A DNA stretch of 64,000 nucleotides from JAGQYH01 sp041393015 (lineage in GTDB: Bacteria > Bacteroidota > Bacteroidia > Chitinophagales > JADIYW01). Position 1 is the first letter of the stretch. Each line of letters opens with the position of its first letter. Shown here piece by piece: positions 36,162 to 44,355 of the stretch. The position numbers and the translations under genes are program-made. The notes beneath the pieces were generated by a model, which worked only from the letters and a program-made list of their open reading frames with translations, was not told where the DNA came from and made no database searches. The stretch lies in the NCBI GenBank assembly GCA_041393015.1, contig JAWKKV010000009.1, positions 124,001 through 188,000 of the forward strand, read 5' to 3'.

Positions 36162-36445
36162 TCTTCATCATAGCTAATGGTTACTCCTTCGGAAGTAGGA
36201 TGAGATTGACAAGTTAAAATATAACCTTCTTCTATCTCCCACTCCGTCAACATATCATCATCATCCATTTTAACAGAACCATTTAAAACTTTGGCTCTAC
36301 AAGTACAACAAGCAGCTGCTTGGCATGCATAAGGCGGATCAATATCTGCCTCAATAGCCGCTTCTAATATAGTTTGTCCTTCTTCTAATTGAAGTTCATA
36401 CTCTGAACCATCTAAAATCACTTTAACTTTATTGATGTCTGACAT
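36158..36445 (-). CDS. [2Fe-2S] plant-type ferredoxin
   Basis: A 95-residue ferredoxin with cluster ligands in PYACQAAACCTCRAKVLNGS (C-x4-C-x2-C) and the fourth Cys in YILTCQSHPTS. The layout matches stand-alone versions of the PaaE-type C-terminal domain. It carries electrons to an unknown reductase or oxygenase. Acidic protein, no signal peptide. Confidence 0.92.
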   Translation of the reverse strand: MSDINKVKVILDGSEYELQLEEGQTILEAAIEADIDPPYACQAAACCTCRAKVLNGSVKMDDDDMLTEWEIEEGYILTCQSHPTSEGVTISYDED

Positions 36446-36678
36446 GTAAATTAAATTTTGCGCAAAATAAGCATAACAAGCATATTCTAAAACAGTTCAC
36501 TAACTTCTTAATATTTAAACCATCTAGTTCACTATAAAATTTACGGCAAATAAAAACTACTCCATAAATTCGACAAATACACATTTTATAGCCATTTTTA
36601 AGGGTACATATTTAAGGCTAAAAACCATAGGCAATTTACCTAGTTCCGCATCTACTACTTTTACCTATACATTTTACC

Positions 36679-36863
36679 ATGTCACAAAAACATACAAAGC
36701 GTAATTGACCTTCTAAGCTATTGGGTATACTTTTATATCATCAATAACAAACATAATACCCCAAAAATAAAAACCCTTAGTAAAACATAATAACCCCTCA
36801 GTACCGAAACATAAAACCCCTAAACATAAAAATCCTGCATAAATCCTATGCAGGTTTTTTTTT
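36679..36863 (+). ncRNA. Small transcription-unit-like element, copy 1 (mini-ORF, conserved block, A/C tract, terminator)
   Basis: The element starts with ATG 36679 of a 9-codon ORF (MSQKHTKRN, stop TGA 36706-36708). A conserved block follows (36709-36755: CTATTGGGTATAC, TTATATCATCAATAACAAAC), then about 80 bases with AACATAA-ACCCC motifs, and ends with an intrinsic terminator: CCTGCATA-AATCC-TATGCAGG (36834-36854) and nine T. A second copy lies 333 bases downstream. No protein longer than the mini-ORF is present. It could be a small RNA, a leader peptide or a dwarf protein gene. Confidence 0.6.
36834..36863 (+). terminator. Intrinsic terminator of copy 1
   Basis: A perfect 8-bp stem CCTGCATA/TATGCAGG with a 5-base loop is followed by T9. 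The stem is identical to that of the second copy, while the loop differs (AATCC against CACCC), which suggests that the stem is under selection. Confidence 0.85.
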
Positions 36864-36977
36864 GCCATCCTCTCATCCAACTTTTTTTTTCTGAAAATAA
36901 AAAACATTCAGGTTGTTAATGTTACGGTAAAATTGACTTCACATTTCAACATTAAAAATTGATCCATTCTATTCTTA

Positions 36978-36985
36978 TAAATTTA
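36978..36985 (+). promoter_or_regulatory. Putative promoter of element copy 2
   Basis: TAAATTTA (36978-36985) differs from TAnnTTTG only at the last base, with TTG at 36959-36961, 16 bases upstream. A start near 36992 would leave about 20 bases before the mini-ORF ATG at 37012. Confidence 0.4.
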
Positions 36986-37011
36986 CTTCAAATTCAAATC
37001 TAACTTTTACT

Positions 37012-37229
37012 ATGTCACAAACACACACTAAAAGTAATTGACCTTCTGCGCTATTGGGTATACATTTATATCATCAATAACAAACATAGAAACCTGAAAC
37101 ATAAAATACCCCTAATAAAAAACATAAAAACCCCTAAAAAGCATAAAACCCCAAATTACCCCTAATTACCGAAACATAAATCCCCTAAAACATGAAAACC
37201 CTGCATACACCCTATGCAGGTTTTTTTTT
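37012..37229 (+). ncRNA. Small transcription-unit-like element, copy 2
   Basis: The same order as copy 1: a 9-codon ORF MSQTHTKSN (37012-37041), the conserved block (about 43 of 46 bases identical to copy 1, including CTATTGGGTATAC and TATATCATCAATAACAAACA), a longer A/C tract with at least six ACATAAAA(A)CCCC-like units, and the terminator at 37200-37229. The spacer between the copies is not repeated, so the duplication covers the unit itself. Conservation of a stop-bounded 9-residue peptide (five exchanges at base level, mostly silent or conservative) is notable. Confidence 0.6.
37200..37229 (+). terminator. Intrinsic terminator of copy 2
   Basis: CCTGCATA-CACCC-TATGCAGG forms an 8-bp stem followed by T9, with the same stem as the copy 1 terminator. 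Confidence 0.85.
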
Positions 37230-37393
37230 GCTCCTATTCTAAGCCTTTATTGATTTCTCAGAATTCATTTCTACTACCAATTATTCCTTTAGATCTTCAC
37301 TAAAATGAGAAGTTAAACATATTTAAACTTGGTTTCATGTTTTAAAATACCCGATTTATTTGTATATTATTGAGTAAACAAAAAAGATTAATT

Positions 37394-37594
37394 ATGGCAA
37401 TTTTAAAAGTAATTGAAGTATTATCAAGCTCTAAAAAGAGTTGGGAAGATGCTACTAGTTCAGCAATTAAAAAAGCATCTAAATCAGTAAAGAACATTAA
37501 ATCTGCTTGGGTGCAAGATCAAAGTGTTTCGGTATCTGGCGATAAGGTAACTGAATATCGAGTAGCATTAAAAGTTACATTCGAAGTAAAATAG
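37394..37594 (+). CDS. Dodecin family flavin-binding protein
   Basis: A 66-residue protein with the dodecin pattern: a short first strand (MAILKVIEVLSSSKKSWEDA), the SAIKKASKSVKNIKSAWVQD helix and the YRVALKVTFEVK last strand. Dodecins assemble into hollow 12-mers that store riboflavin or FMN. The frame is open from 37370, but ATG 37394 gives the family's start and length. An intrinsic terminator follows. Confidence 0.92.
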   Translation: MAILKVIEVLSSSKKSWEDATSSAIKKASKSVKNIKSAWVQDQSVSVSGDKVTEYRVALKVTFEVK

Positions 37595-37614
37595 AATACC
37601 TAGTTTTACAATGA

Positions 37615-37657
37615 ACCTACAATTAATGGATCTACTCCATAAGTTGTAGGTTTTTTT
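37615..37657 (+). terminator. Intrinsic terminator after dodecin
   Basis: ACCTACAA (37615-37622) pairs with TTGTAGGT (37644-37651). The inner part ATGGA/TCCAT can form a second stem, and T bases follow. It lies 20 bases after the dodecin stop. Confidence 0.8.
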
Positions 37658-37670
37658 ATACCTTGATTAT

Positions 37671-39170
37671 ATGAATATTTATACAGCGGAACAGATTAGG
37701 CAATTAGATCAATTTACAATTAAACACGAACCTATATCGTCAATTGATTTAATGGAAAGAGCGTCTACTGCTTTTACAAATCACTTCATTATTGATTTCC
37801 CTAATGATAAAACTGTTCAAATATTTTGTGGCGCCGGCAATAACGCTGGAGATGGTTTAGCGATTGCTAGACTTTTATTCCAAAAAGGCATTACCGTCAA
37901 CGTTTTTCTATTACAATTCACTGCTCATTATTCAGAAGATTTTAAAATCAATTTAAGAAGAATAGAAAAACTAAATATTCCAATTCATGAGATAAAGTCT
38001 ATTGAAGAATTAAAAAGTAAGCAATTACAAGGCACATTAATCGACGCAATTTTTGGCTCAGGATTGAATAAACCTGTTACTGGTTTTTTAGCAGAAGTGA
38101 TTATTTATTTAAATGAAACGAAATTACCTATTGTATCAGTTGATATTCCTTCCGGCATTTTTGCAGACCAAACGACCAATAGCACTGCTGTTCAAGCGAC
38201 TAAAGTATATTCCTTTCAATATCCAAAGTTAGCTTTTATGTTGCCTGAAAATGCTAAATACATTCAGGATTGGAAAGTCGTAGATATTGGCTTGTTAAAA
38301 GAAGGAGAATCGACACTTAAAACTAATTATGAATATCTAACGAAAGACTCCATTCAATCTATTTACCAATCTCGAGGAAAATTTTCTCATAAAGGCACAT
38401 ACGGACACCTTTTATTGATTGCCGGAAGCAAAGGAAAAGCAGGCGCTGCTATTTTAACTGCAAAGGCCGCATTGCGCTCCGGCATTGGATTACTAAGCCT
38501 ATATGTTCCTGATGATATTCTACCCATTTTGCAAGAAGCAGTACCGGAAGCGATGTGTTTAGATTTGTTACAAAATGAATTACTTGAAAACTTGCGTTCC
38601 ACTAAAACTTATCCAACCATTGCTATTGGTCCGGGTTTAGGTACAGAAAATGATACCTCTTCTTTTATGGAAGCGCTCTTAAATGTCTATTCAAATCCAA
38701 TGGTGATTGATGCTGACGGCTTAAATATCTTATCCCAAAACAAATCATTGCTTGAAAAACTTCCTAGACATTCTATTTTAACGCCACATCCCGGAGAGTT
38801 TAAAAGATTGGTGGGCGATTGGAACGATGACTTTGAGCGACTAGCATTGCAAACGTCTTTGGCCACAAAGTATAATGTAATTGTGGTTTTAAAGGGAGCC
38901 AATACCAGCATAGTTAATCCCGAAGGAGAAGTTGCCTTTAATTCTACCGGCAACAATGGAATGGCAACAGCGGGCAGTGGTGATACTTTAACCGGAATCA
39001 TTGCCGGACTTTTAACACAAGGCTACATTCCTTTCCATGCAGCCAAACTTGGTGTTTATTTACATGGGTTAGCGGGCGACTTAGCGTTAGATAATGAAAA
39101 CGAAAATAGCCTCATTGCCTCTGATATTACAGCACATTTAGGCAAGGCTTTTAAAGCAATTGAGCTATAG
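37671..39170 (+). CDS. nnr: Bifunctional NAD(P)H-hydrate epimerase/dehydratase
   Basis: A 499-residue repair enzyme. The N-terminal YjeF_N epimerase (1 to about 210) has FCGAGNNAGDGLAIARLLFQ and VSVDIPSGIFAD. The C-terminal ADP-dependent dehydratase (about 225-499) has KGTYGHLLLIAGSKGKAGAA, IAIGPGLGTEND, LTPHPGEFKRL and the TAGSGDTLTGIIAGLLTQG nucleotide site. It repairs hydrated NADH/NADPH damage products. The next genes, a sirtuin and a Nudix hydrolase, also handle NAD-derived molecules. Confidence 0.94.
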   Translation: MNIYTAEQIRQLDQFTIKHEPISSIDLMERASTAFTNHFIIDFPNDKTVQIFCGAGNNAGDGLAIARLLFQKGITVNVFLLQFTAHYSEDFKINLRRIEKLNIPIHEIKSIEELKSKQLQGTLIDAIFGSGLNKPVTGFLAEVIIYLNETKLPIVSVDIPSGIFADQTTNSTAVQATKVYSFQYPKLAFMLPENAKYIQDWKVVDIGLLKEGESTLKTNYEYLTKDSIQSIYQSRGKFSHKGTYGHLLLIAGSKGKAGAAILTAKAALRSGIGLLSLYVPDDILPILQEAVPEAMCLDLLQNELLENLRSTKTYPTIAIGPGLGTENDTSSFMEALLNVYSNPMVIDADGLNILSQNKSLLEKLPRHSILTPHPGEFKRLVGDWNDDFERLALQTSLATKYNVIVVLKGANTSIVNPEGEVAFNSTGNNGMATAGSGDTLTGIIAGLLTQGYIPFHAAKLGVYLHGLAGDLALDNENENSLIASDITAHLGKAFKAIEL

Positions 39171-39298
39171 TTTTGTATCTTTTTTAAACAAAAACCTTCC
39201 AGGTTATAATTTATCTTAAAGAAAATATTAGTAACTAAAGTTGAAATCAATAAAAACAAACCTGGAAGGTTTGAGGAGAAATATAGTTTTGTATCTTT
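39166..39298. mobile_element. Short insertion: 17-bp direct repeats around an inverted-repeat segment
   Basis: TATAGTTTTGTATCTTT occurs at 39166-39182 (over the nnr stop) and again at 39282-39298. Between them, AAACCTTCCAGGTT (39192-39205) is matched by its exact inverse AACCTGGAAGGTTT (39259-39272). This looks like a small non-coding insertion with subterminal inverted repeats and a duplicated target. The second copy supplies TAGTTTTG (39284-39291), a perfect -7 box for the sirtuin gene. Confidence 0.6.
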
Positions 39299-39310
39299 CA
39301 AATCTCAAAT

Positions 39311-40003
39311 ATGAAGAAAAAAATAGTAGTATTAACGGGTGCCGGAATTAGTGCTGAAAGCGGTATTCAAACCTTTAGAGATGCCGGCGGACTATGGGAA
39401 GGACACGATGTAATGGAAGTGGCTTCACCTGAAGGATGGCATAAAAATCAAGATTTGGTTCAACAATTTTATAACGAAAGGCGAAGAGCCATAAAAAATG
39501 CTAAACCGAATAAAGCGCATTTAGTTTTAGCCGAATTAGAAGACTATTTTGATGTCACCATTATCACTCAAAATATTGACAATCTTCACGAGCAAGCGGG
39601 CTCAAAAAAAATAGTGCATTTACATGGTGAATTATTGAAAGCTAGAAGCAGTAAATTTGAAAATCTAGTCTACGATTGGACAGAAGATATTACCAGAGAA
39701 GACAAATGCGAAAAGGGTTTTCAATTACGACCTCATATTGTATGGTTTGGGGAAGCCGTTCCAATGATGCCATTTGCTTCGGCTATTGCTGCCCAAGCAG
39801 ACATTATGGTGGTGGTGGGAACATCGTTAGTCGTTTATCCGGCAGCAAGTTTAGCTTATCATACTGATGATAATGTTCCTGTTTACTTGGTAGACAAACA
39901 AAAGCCACCGATGTACGATAGACCCAATGTGCATTACATCACCGAAAATGCCACAACAGGAACAGAAAAATTAAAGCAAATTTTGATAGAAAAATATGGA
40001 TAA
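39311..40003 (+). CDS. cobB: NAD-dependent protein deacylase, sirtuin (CobB-like), lacking the zinc cysteines
   Basis: A 230-residue sirtuin: the NAD-binding GAGISAESGIQTFRDAGGLW, TQNIDNLHEQAG, the catalytic His in VHLHGEL, LRPHIVWFGEAVP and VVGTSLVVYPAASL. The usual four zinc-binding cysteines between HGE and LRPH are absent; only one Cys (EDKCEKG) remains, and the loop is filled by RSSKFENLVYDWTEDITRED. It removes acyl groups from lysines, consuming NAD. It overlaps the Nudix gene by eight bases. Confidence 0.9.
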   Translation: MKKKIVVLTGAGISAESGIQTFRDAGGLWEGHDVMEVASPEGWHKNQDLVQQFYNERRRAIKNAKPNKAHLVLAELEDYFDVTIITQNIDNLHEQAGSKKIVHLHGELLKARSSKFENLVYDWTEDITREDKCEKGFQLRPHIVWFGEAVPMMPFASAIAAQADIMVVVGTSLVVYPAASLAYHTDDNVPVYLVDKQKPPMYDRPNVHYITENATTGTEKLKQILIEKYG

Positions 40004-40544
40004 GCCTTGGAAGCCAATCAGTAAGCAAATTGTATATGATAATCCATGGATAACAGTGAGTCATGAAGACGTCATCGCCCCAACCGGACATGAAGGTATT
40101 TATGGAAAAGTACATTATAAAAATTATGCTATTGGAATACTTCCTTTAGATGAAGAGTATAACACTTGGTTGGTTGGGCAACACCGTTATCCTATTGATG
40201 AATACAGTTGGGAAATGCCCGAAGGCGGCGGCTTAGTAGGTCAAGATATATTAACAGCTGCGAAAAGAGAATTAAGAGAAGAAGTGGGATTGGAAGCTAA
40301 AAATTGGCAAGAAATCCAACGCATCCATTTATCTAATTCCGTTTCTGATGAGTTAGGTGTTTTATTTATCGCGACTGGCTTATCTACCGTTCCAAAAGAA
40401 CCGGACGAAACAGAAGTACTACAAATTAAAAAAGTAAGTTTCGAGGAAGCATTTAGAATGGTTTGGGAGAATGAAATTACTGATACGATGACTATAATTG
40501 CTATTCTGCGTACAAAGCGAATGATAGAAGAAGGAGTGATTTAG
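39996..40544 (+). CDS. Nudix hydrolase, ADP-ribose pyrophosphatase type
   Basis: A 182-residue Nudix protein. The Nudix box is seen as GGGLVGQDILTAAKRELREE followed by VGL; the first Glu of the consensus is Gln here, while the RELREE core is intact. The N-terminal part (VIAPTGHEGIYGKVHYKNYA) is as in ADP-ribose hydrolases. Overlap with the sirtuin gene points to coupled translation; it may clear ADP-ribose-type products downstream of NAD consumption (inference). Confidence 0.87.
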   Translation: MDKPWKPISKQIVYDNPWITVSHEDVIAPTGHEGIYGKVHYKNYAIGILPLDEEYNTWLVGQHRYPIDEYSWEMPEGGGLVGQDILTAAKRELREEVGLEAKNWQEIQRIHLSNSVSDELGVLFIATGLSTVPKEPDETEVLQIKKVSFEEAFRMVWENEITDTMTIIAILRTKRMIEEGVI

Positions 40545-40661
40545 TATTTCGTATTTGACTTTTGATAAGATATCAACTTAAAAATATAGTTATTTATAGT
40601 GACTACTTCTATTATATAGTAACTTACATTTAGTTTACTTTTTACAGATAAAACCACAATC

Positions 40662-41300
40662 ATGAGCGCTATCACTAAATTTACAGTACTAATTGTCCTT
40701 TTCGCAAGTTTCTCCTTCAACAGTTGCACGAAAGAAGATATTGTTCAAGGAAATGAAATAGTTTTTGAAGATTACAATCTAGAACAAGCTATTAGAACTG
40801 CTCTTGATAAACCTGAAGGAGCAATCTACTTAGATGACGTCAAAGACATTGAAGAACTAAATCTAGTGGGCTTTAACATTACAACTTTATCTGGAATTGA
40901 ACACTTTACCAGCTTATCTATTTTAGATTTAGAGGGCAATACAATTAGTGATTTAACGCCCTTAGCAAATCTAACGAGTCTAACTTTCTTAAATTTAAGG
41001 AACAACGAGATAGCTGATATTACTCCCTTAAGCGGTTTGATCAATTTAACGGAATTGTTTTTGTGCAGTAACCATATAGATAATTTATCGGCATTAGCAA
41101 CCTTAATCAATCTAGAAATGCTTACGTTGGCAGCCAATCCATTCAATGAATTAGCCCCATTATGTGACTTAGGAACGGATTTTAGTGGAACAATAGGCTT
41201 CCATACCCTTCAATACATGCTTTTTGATGAACAACAAACAACCCATTTAGAGAAGTGCCTACCAAATGCATACCTATGGGTAAGTGGTGATGTTATATAA
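40662..41300 (+). CDS. Leucine-rich-repeat lipoprotein
   Basis: A 212-residue lipoprotein (FTVLIVLFASFSFNSC). Residues about 60-150 hold four to five internalin-type LRRs of 22 residues (LTSLTFLNLRNNEIADITPL, INLTELFLCSNHIDNLSALA), preceded by an alpha-helical cap (DYNLEQAIRTALDKPEGAIY). Likely a periplasmic or surface binding scaffold; the partner is unknown. It stands alone on the plus strand, converging with the hydrolase gene. Confidence 0.85.
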   Translation: MSAITKFTVLIVLFASFSFNSCTKEDIVQGNEIVFEDYNLEQAIRTALDKPEGAIYLDDVKDIEELNLVGFNITTLSGIEHFTSLSILDLEGNTISDLTPLANLTSLTFLNLRNNEIADITPLSGLINLTELFLCSNHIDNLSALATLINLEMLTLAANPFNELAPLCDLGTDFSGTIGFHTLQYMLFDEQQTTHLEKCLPNAYLWVSGDVI

Positions 41301-41323
41301 GAAGTTAAAAGTTAATCTTAAAA

Positions 41324-42163
41324 CTAGCCGATCCATTCTTTAATTAGCTTCACCACGCCAACAGGTCTCTTTGTCCAGCTGTAATGATCGTAATTGTCGT
41401 TTAATGGATGATTATCTCTCATATGAATATGTTTGATAGGCGAAGTTGGATTGAATTTTAAATATAAATTCTCTACTGCTTTTTCCGGTGCCATATCATC
41501 AGCTTCAAAAGAGATAGCTAAAGTATTTATTTTCAATTTTCCTAGAGCAGTTTCATAATCAAATGGATCGTTGCTCACCACATATTTTCCGGTTCTACTT
41601 TGGTTGCTCCAATCTATCACTACTGTTTTTGCTTCTGTTCCGCCAAAGCCAAAAGTTTTTCCGGGATAATAACCTAGGGTTTTACCAATAAAACCAATGA
41701 ATTGAGCACCTAACAACGTCTTGAATTTACTCGCTCCTTCCCAACCTTTATAATACACAGAGCCACAGCCGACTAATATGATACCGTCTATTAAACCTTC
41801 GTATTTGGCAGCAAATAAACAAGCCATTTGGCCTCCCAAGCTGTGCCCCATGAGATAAAACTTACTCCTAGAATAAGTCATTTGCAAACGACTGACCATT
41901 GTTTTAATGTCTAGTTCAATCATTTCCTTATACCCAAAATCAACCTTTGCACTAGGTCTAATACTTGATTCTCCATGTCCACGCAAATCCATAGTGACGA
42001 CTATAAAATCTTGCGACAATATTTTGGCTATAGAATGATAGTAGGTCGATTTTACTGCCATCGCCGGAAGGATAACAATTACCGGACGATCCTTTTCTTC
42101 TCCTCCAAAAACTTGTAGTTGGTTGGTACTTCCGTCGGAGTTGAGTAGTTCAATTTTTTTCAA
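41324..42163 (-). CDS. Alpha/beta hydrolase
   Basis: A 279-residue serine hydrolase. Nucleophile elbow GHSLGG (LMGHSLGGQMACLFA), an oxyanion-strand segment VIVILPAMAVKSTYY and TMDLRGHGESS, a likely acid in the FEADDMAPE region and the catalytic His in MRDNHPLNDNYDHYSWT. No signal peptide. It may be an esterase or lipase; it shares the strand with acs, 167 bases downstream of its start. Confidence 0.85.
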   Translation of the reverse strand: MKKIELLNSDGSTNQLQVFGGEEKDRPVIVILPAMAVKSTYYHSIAKILSQDFIVVTMDLRGHGESSIRPSAKVDFGYKEMIELDIKTMVSRLQMTYSRSKFYLMGHSLGGQMACLFAAKYEGLIDGIILVGCGSVYYKGWEGASKFKTLLGAQFIGFIGKTLGYYPGKTFGFGGTEAKTVVIDWSNQSRTGKYVVSNDPFDYETALGKLKINTLAISFEADDMAPEKAVENLYLKFNPTSPIKHIHMRDNHPLNDNYDHYSWTKRPVGVVKLIKEWIG

Positions 42164-42330
42164 AATTTAATTTATTGAGTTTTATAAGATAAAGTCATAG
42201 CGAGGACCGCATTGGGTGTTATCACCAAATACTTTTTAGCTTGTTGGTAATAACACCAACGAAAGCAATGGAATAAAATACATTCTGCTCTATTTCCAAT
42301 TTTTAAACAACCTTTTTAATAATGATGTTC

Positions 42331-44226
42331 TTACACCTTTCCTGCTATAATTTCCTCCACAATAGCTGGATCTAATAAGGTAGAAGTGTCGCCCATATTA
42401 GACATATCACCGCTAGCTATTTTCCTTAATATTCGGCGCATAATTTTACCTGAACGCGTTTTCGGCAAGCCGCTAACAATTTGAATTTTATCGGGCTTCG
42501 CAATAGGTCCAATAACTTCATTAACAACATCTCTCACTTCTTTTTTAAACGCTTCTACATCAGTTACCGGATCTTGAATTATCACATAAGCATAAATGCC
42601 TTGTCCTTTTATATCATGAGGATAACCCACAACGGCCGCTTCCACAATATTATCATGTTCGTCTAATGCATTCTCAACTTCTGCCGTGCCCATTCTGTGG
42701 CCACTTACATTAATTACATCATCTACTCTACCAATAATTCTATAAAATCCTTCATGATCTCTTCTACAACCATCGCCGGTAAAATATTTGTCTTTAAAAG
42801 ATGAAAAATAGACATTCTTGCATCTTTCATGATCGCCATAAGTTGTTCTAATTATGCCCGGCCAAGGAAATTTCATGCACAATAAGCCTTCCACTCCATT
42901 TTCTTCTAGCAAATTCCCATCCTTATCTACCAAACATGGCTGAACGCCCGGCAACGGTAAAGAGGCAAACGTTGGTTTCATTTTAGTAGCATTCGGTATT
43001 CCTGAGATCAGTATACCTCCAGTTTCTGTTTGCCACCAAGTATCTACCAAATAACATTTTTCTTTTCCAATATGCTTGTAATACCATTGCCAAGCTTCCA
43101 CATTGATAGGCTCACCAACGGAACCAATCACTTTCAAGCTATCTAATTTATAAGGCTCCACATATTGCTCTCCTTGAGCCATTAAAGCTCTAATTGCAGT
43201 GGGTGCTGTGTAAAACTGATTGACTTGGAGTTTATCGCATACGTCCCAAAATCTCCCTGCATCAGGATATGTAGGCACACCTTCAAACATTACTGTTGTG
43301 GCGCCTGCTAAAAGTGGACCGTAAACAATATAGGAATGTCCGGTTACCCAACCAATATCCGCTGTACACCAATAAATATCGTTTGGCTGATATTGAAATA
43401 CATTGATGAAAGTATAGTAAGTATACACCATGTAACCAGCGCAAGTATGTACTACACCTTTGGGTTTTCCTGTTGACCCGGAAGTATACAATACAAACAG
43501 CATATCTTCCGCATCCATTTCTTCTGCTTGACAAATTGGGCTGGCTTGCGCCATTGCTTCATGATACCAAACATCTCTATCGGATACCCAATTTACTTCT
43601 TGTTTAGTTCGCTCTAAAACAATCACCTTTTCAATGGAAGGACAAGTTTCCAATGCATCGTCAGCAATATCCTTTAAACCCATTGTTTTGTTTCCTCTAA
43701 ACGAACCATCAGCTGTCAATAAAATATTACAAGTCGCATCATTAATTCTGTCGGCTAATGATTTGGCAGAAAACCCTGCAAATACAACCGAATGTATCGC
43801 CCCTATTCGTGCACAAGCCAAAACAGCAATGGCTAATTCGGGCACCATAGGCATATATAAACAGATTCTATCTCCTTTTTTTGCACCGTTTGCTTTTAAA
43901 ACATTAGCCAACTTGCAAACTTCAACATGTAACTCCTTATAAGTAAATGTTCTTACGGCTTCATTGGGATCATTCGGTTCCCAAATAATGGCTTTCTGAT
44001 CACCTCTTTCAGCTAAATGCCTATCTAAACAATTCTCCGTAATATTCAACTTTCCTCCTTGAAACCATTTCACATCCGGCTTTTGAAAATCCCACTCTAA
44101 AACCTTATCCCACTTTTTACGCCATTCAAAACTTTCCGCAATTTCTGCCCAAAAGGCTTCCGGCTGTTCTACACTTTTTTGATATACTTCATTGTATTGT
44201 TCTATGGAGGTAATTTGATGTTTCAT
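42331..44226 (-). CDS. acs: Acetyl-CoA synthetase
   Basis: A 631-residue AMP-forming ligase that converts acetate, ATP and CoA to acetyl-CoA. Motifs: YTSGSTGKPKGVVHTCAGYM (P-loop), VDTWWQTETGG (A5), YFTGDGCRRDHEGFYRIIGR and VINVSGHRMGTAEVENAL, and the C-terminal PKTRSGKIMRRILRKIA with the lysine that is acetylated and deacetylated in well-studied Acs enzymes. The length is as usual. A sirtuin is encoded about 2.3 kb away. Confidence 0.95.
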   Translation of the reverse strand: MKHQITSIEQYNEVYQKSVEQPEAFWAEIAESFEWRKKWDKVLEWDFQKPDVKWFQGGKLNITENCLDRHLAERGDQKAIIWEPNDPNEAVRTFTYKELHVEVCKLANVLKANGAKKGDRICLYMPMVPELAIAVLACARIGAIHSVVFAGFSAKSLADRINDATCNILLTADGSFRGNKTMGLKDIADDALETCPSIEKVIVLERTKQEVNWVSDRDVWYHEAMAQASPICQAEEMDAEDMLFVLYTSGSTGKPKGVVHTCAGYMVYTYYTFINVFQYQPNDIYWCTADIGWVTGHSYIVYGPLLAGATTVMFEGVPTYPDAGRFWDVCDKLQVNQFYTAPTAIRALMAQGEQYVEPYKLDSLKVIGSVGEPINVEAWQWYYKHIGKEKCYLVDTWWQTETGGILISGIPNATKMKPTFASLPLPGVQPCLVDKDGNLLEENGVEGLLCMKFPWPGIIRTTYGDHERCKNVYFSSFKDKYFTGDGCRRDHEGFYRIIGRVDDVINVSGHRMGTAEVENALDEHDNIVEAAVVGYPHDIKGQGIYAYVIIQDPVTDVEAFKKEVRDVVNEVIGPIAKPDKIQIVSGLPKTRSGKIMRRILRKIASGDMSNMGDTSTLLDPAIVEEIIAGKV

Positions 44227-44300
44227 TGGTTTAATTTATTGTGTAGTCGAATATAAGTATTATGGGTAAAAGGTTGAAATGATTTTTGTTTTTTTGGTTT

Positions 44301-44331
44301 TTCGGATGTTCGGATGTTCGGATGTTCGGAT
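44301..44331. repeat. 8-bp tandem repeat TTCGGATG, about four copies
   Basis: TTCGGATG is repeated three times from 44301 and followed by TTCGGAT, 25 bases before the DUF1801 ATG and 75 bases before the acs start on the other strand. Length variation here could move or weaken promoters. A related single GTCGGATGTTC occurs at about 45876. Confidence 0.75.
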
Positions 44332-44355
44332 AATAGAAATTAATATATTTGTCAG

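Noticed and set aside
36713..36907. Minus-strand open frame of 64 codons across the first mini unit
   Set aside because: It runs through the terminator and A/C tract, its composition follows the repeat, and the second copy does not preserve the frame.
36781..37195. Possible CRISPR or satellite in the ACATAAAACCCC-rich tracts
   Set aside because: Units vary in length and spacing, with no constant repeat/spacer pattern; they are part of the two mini transcription units.
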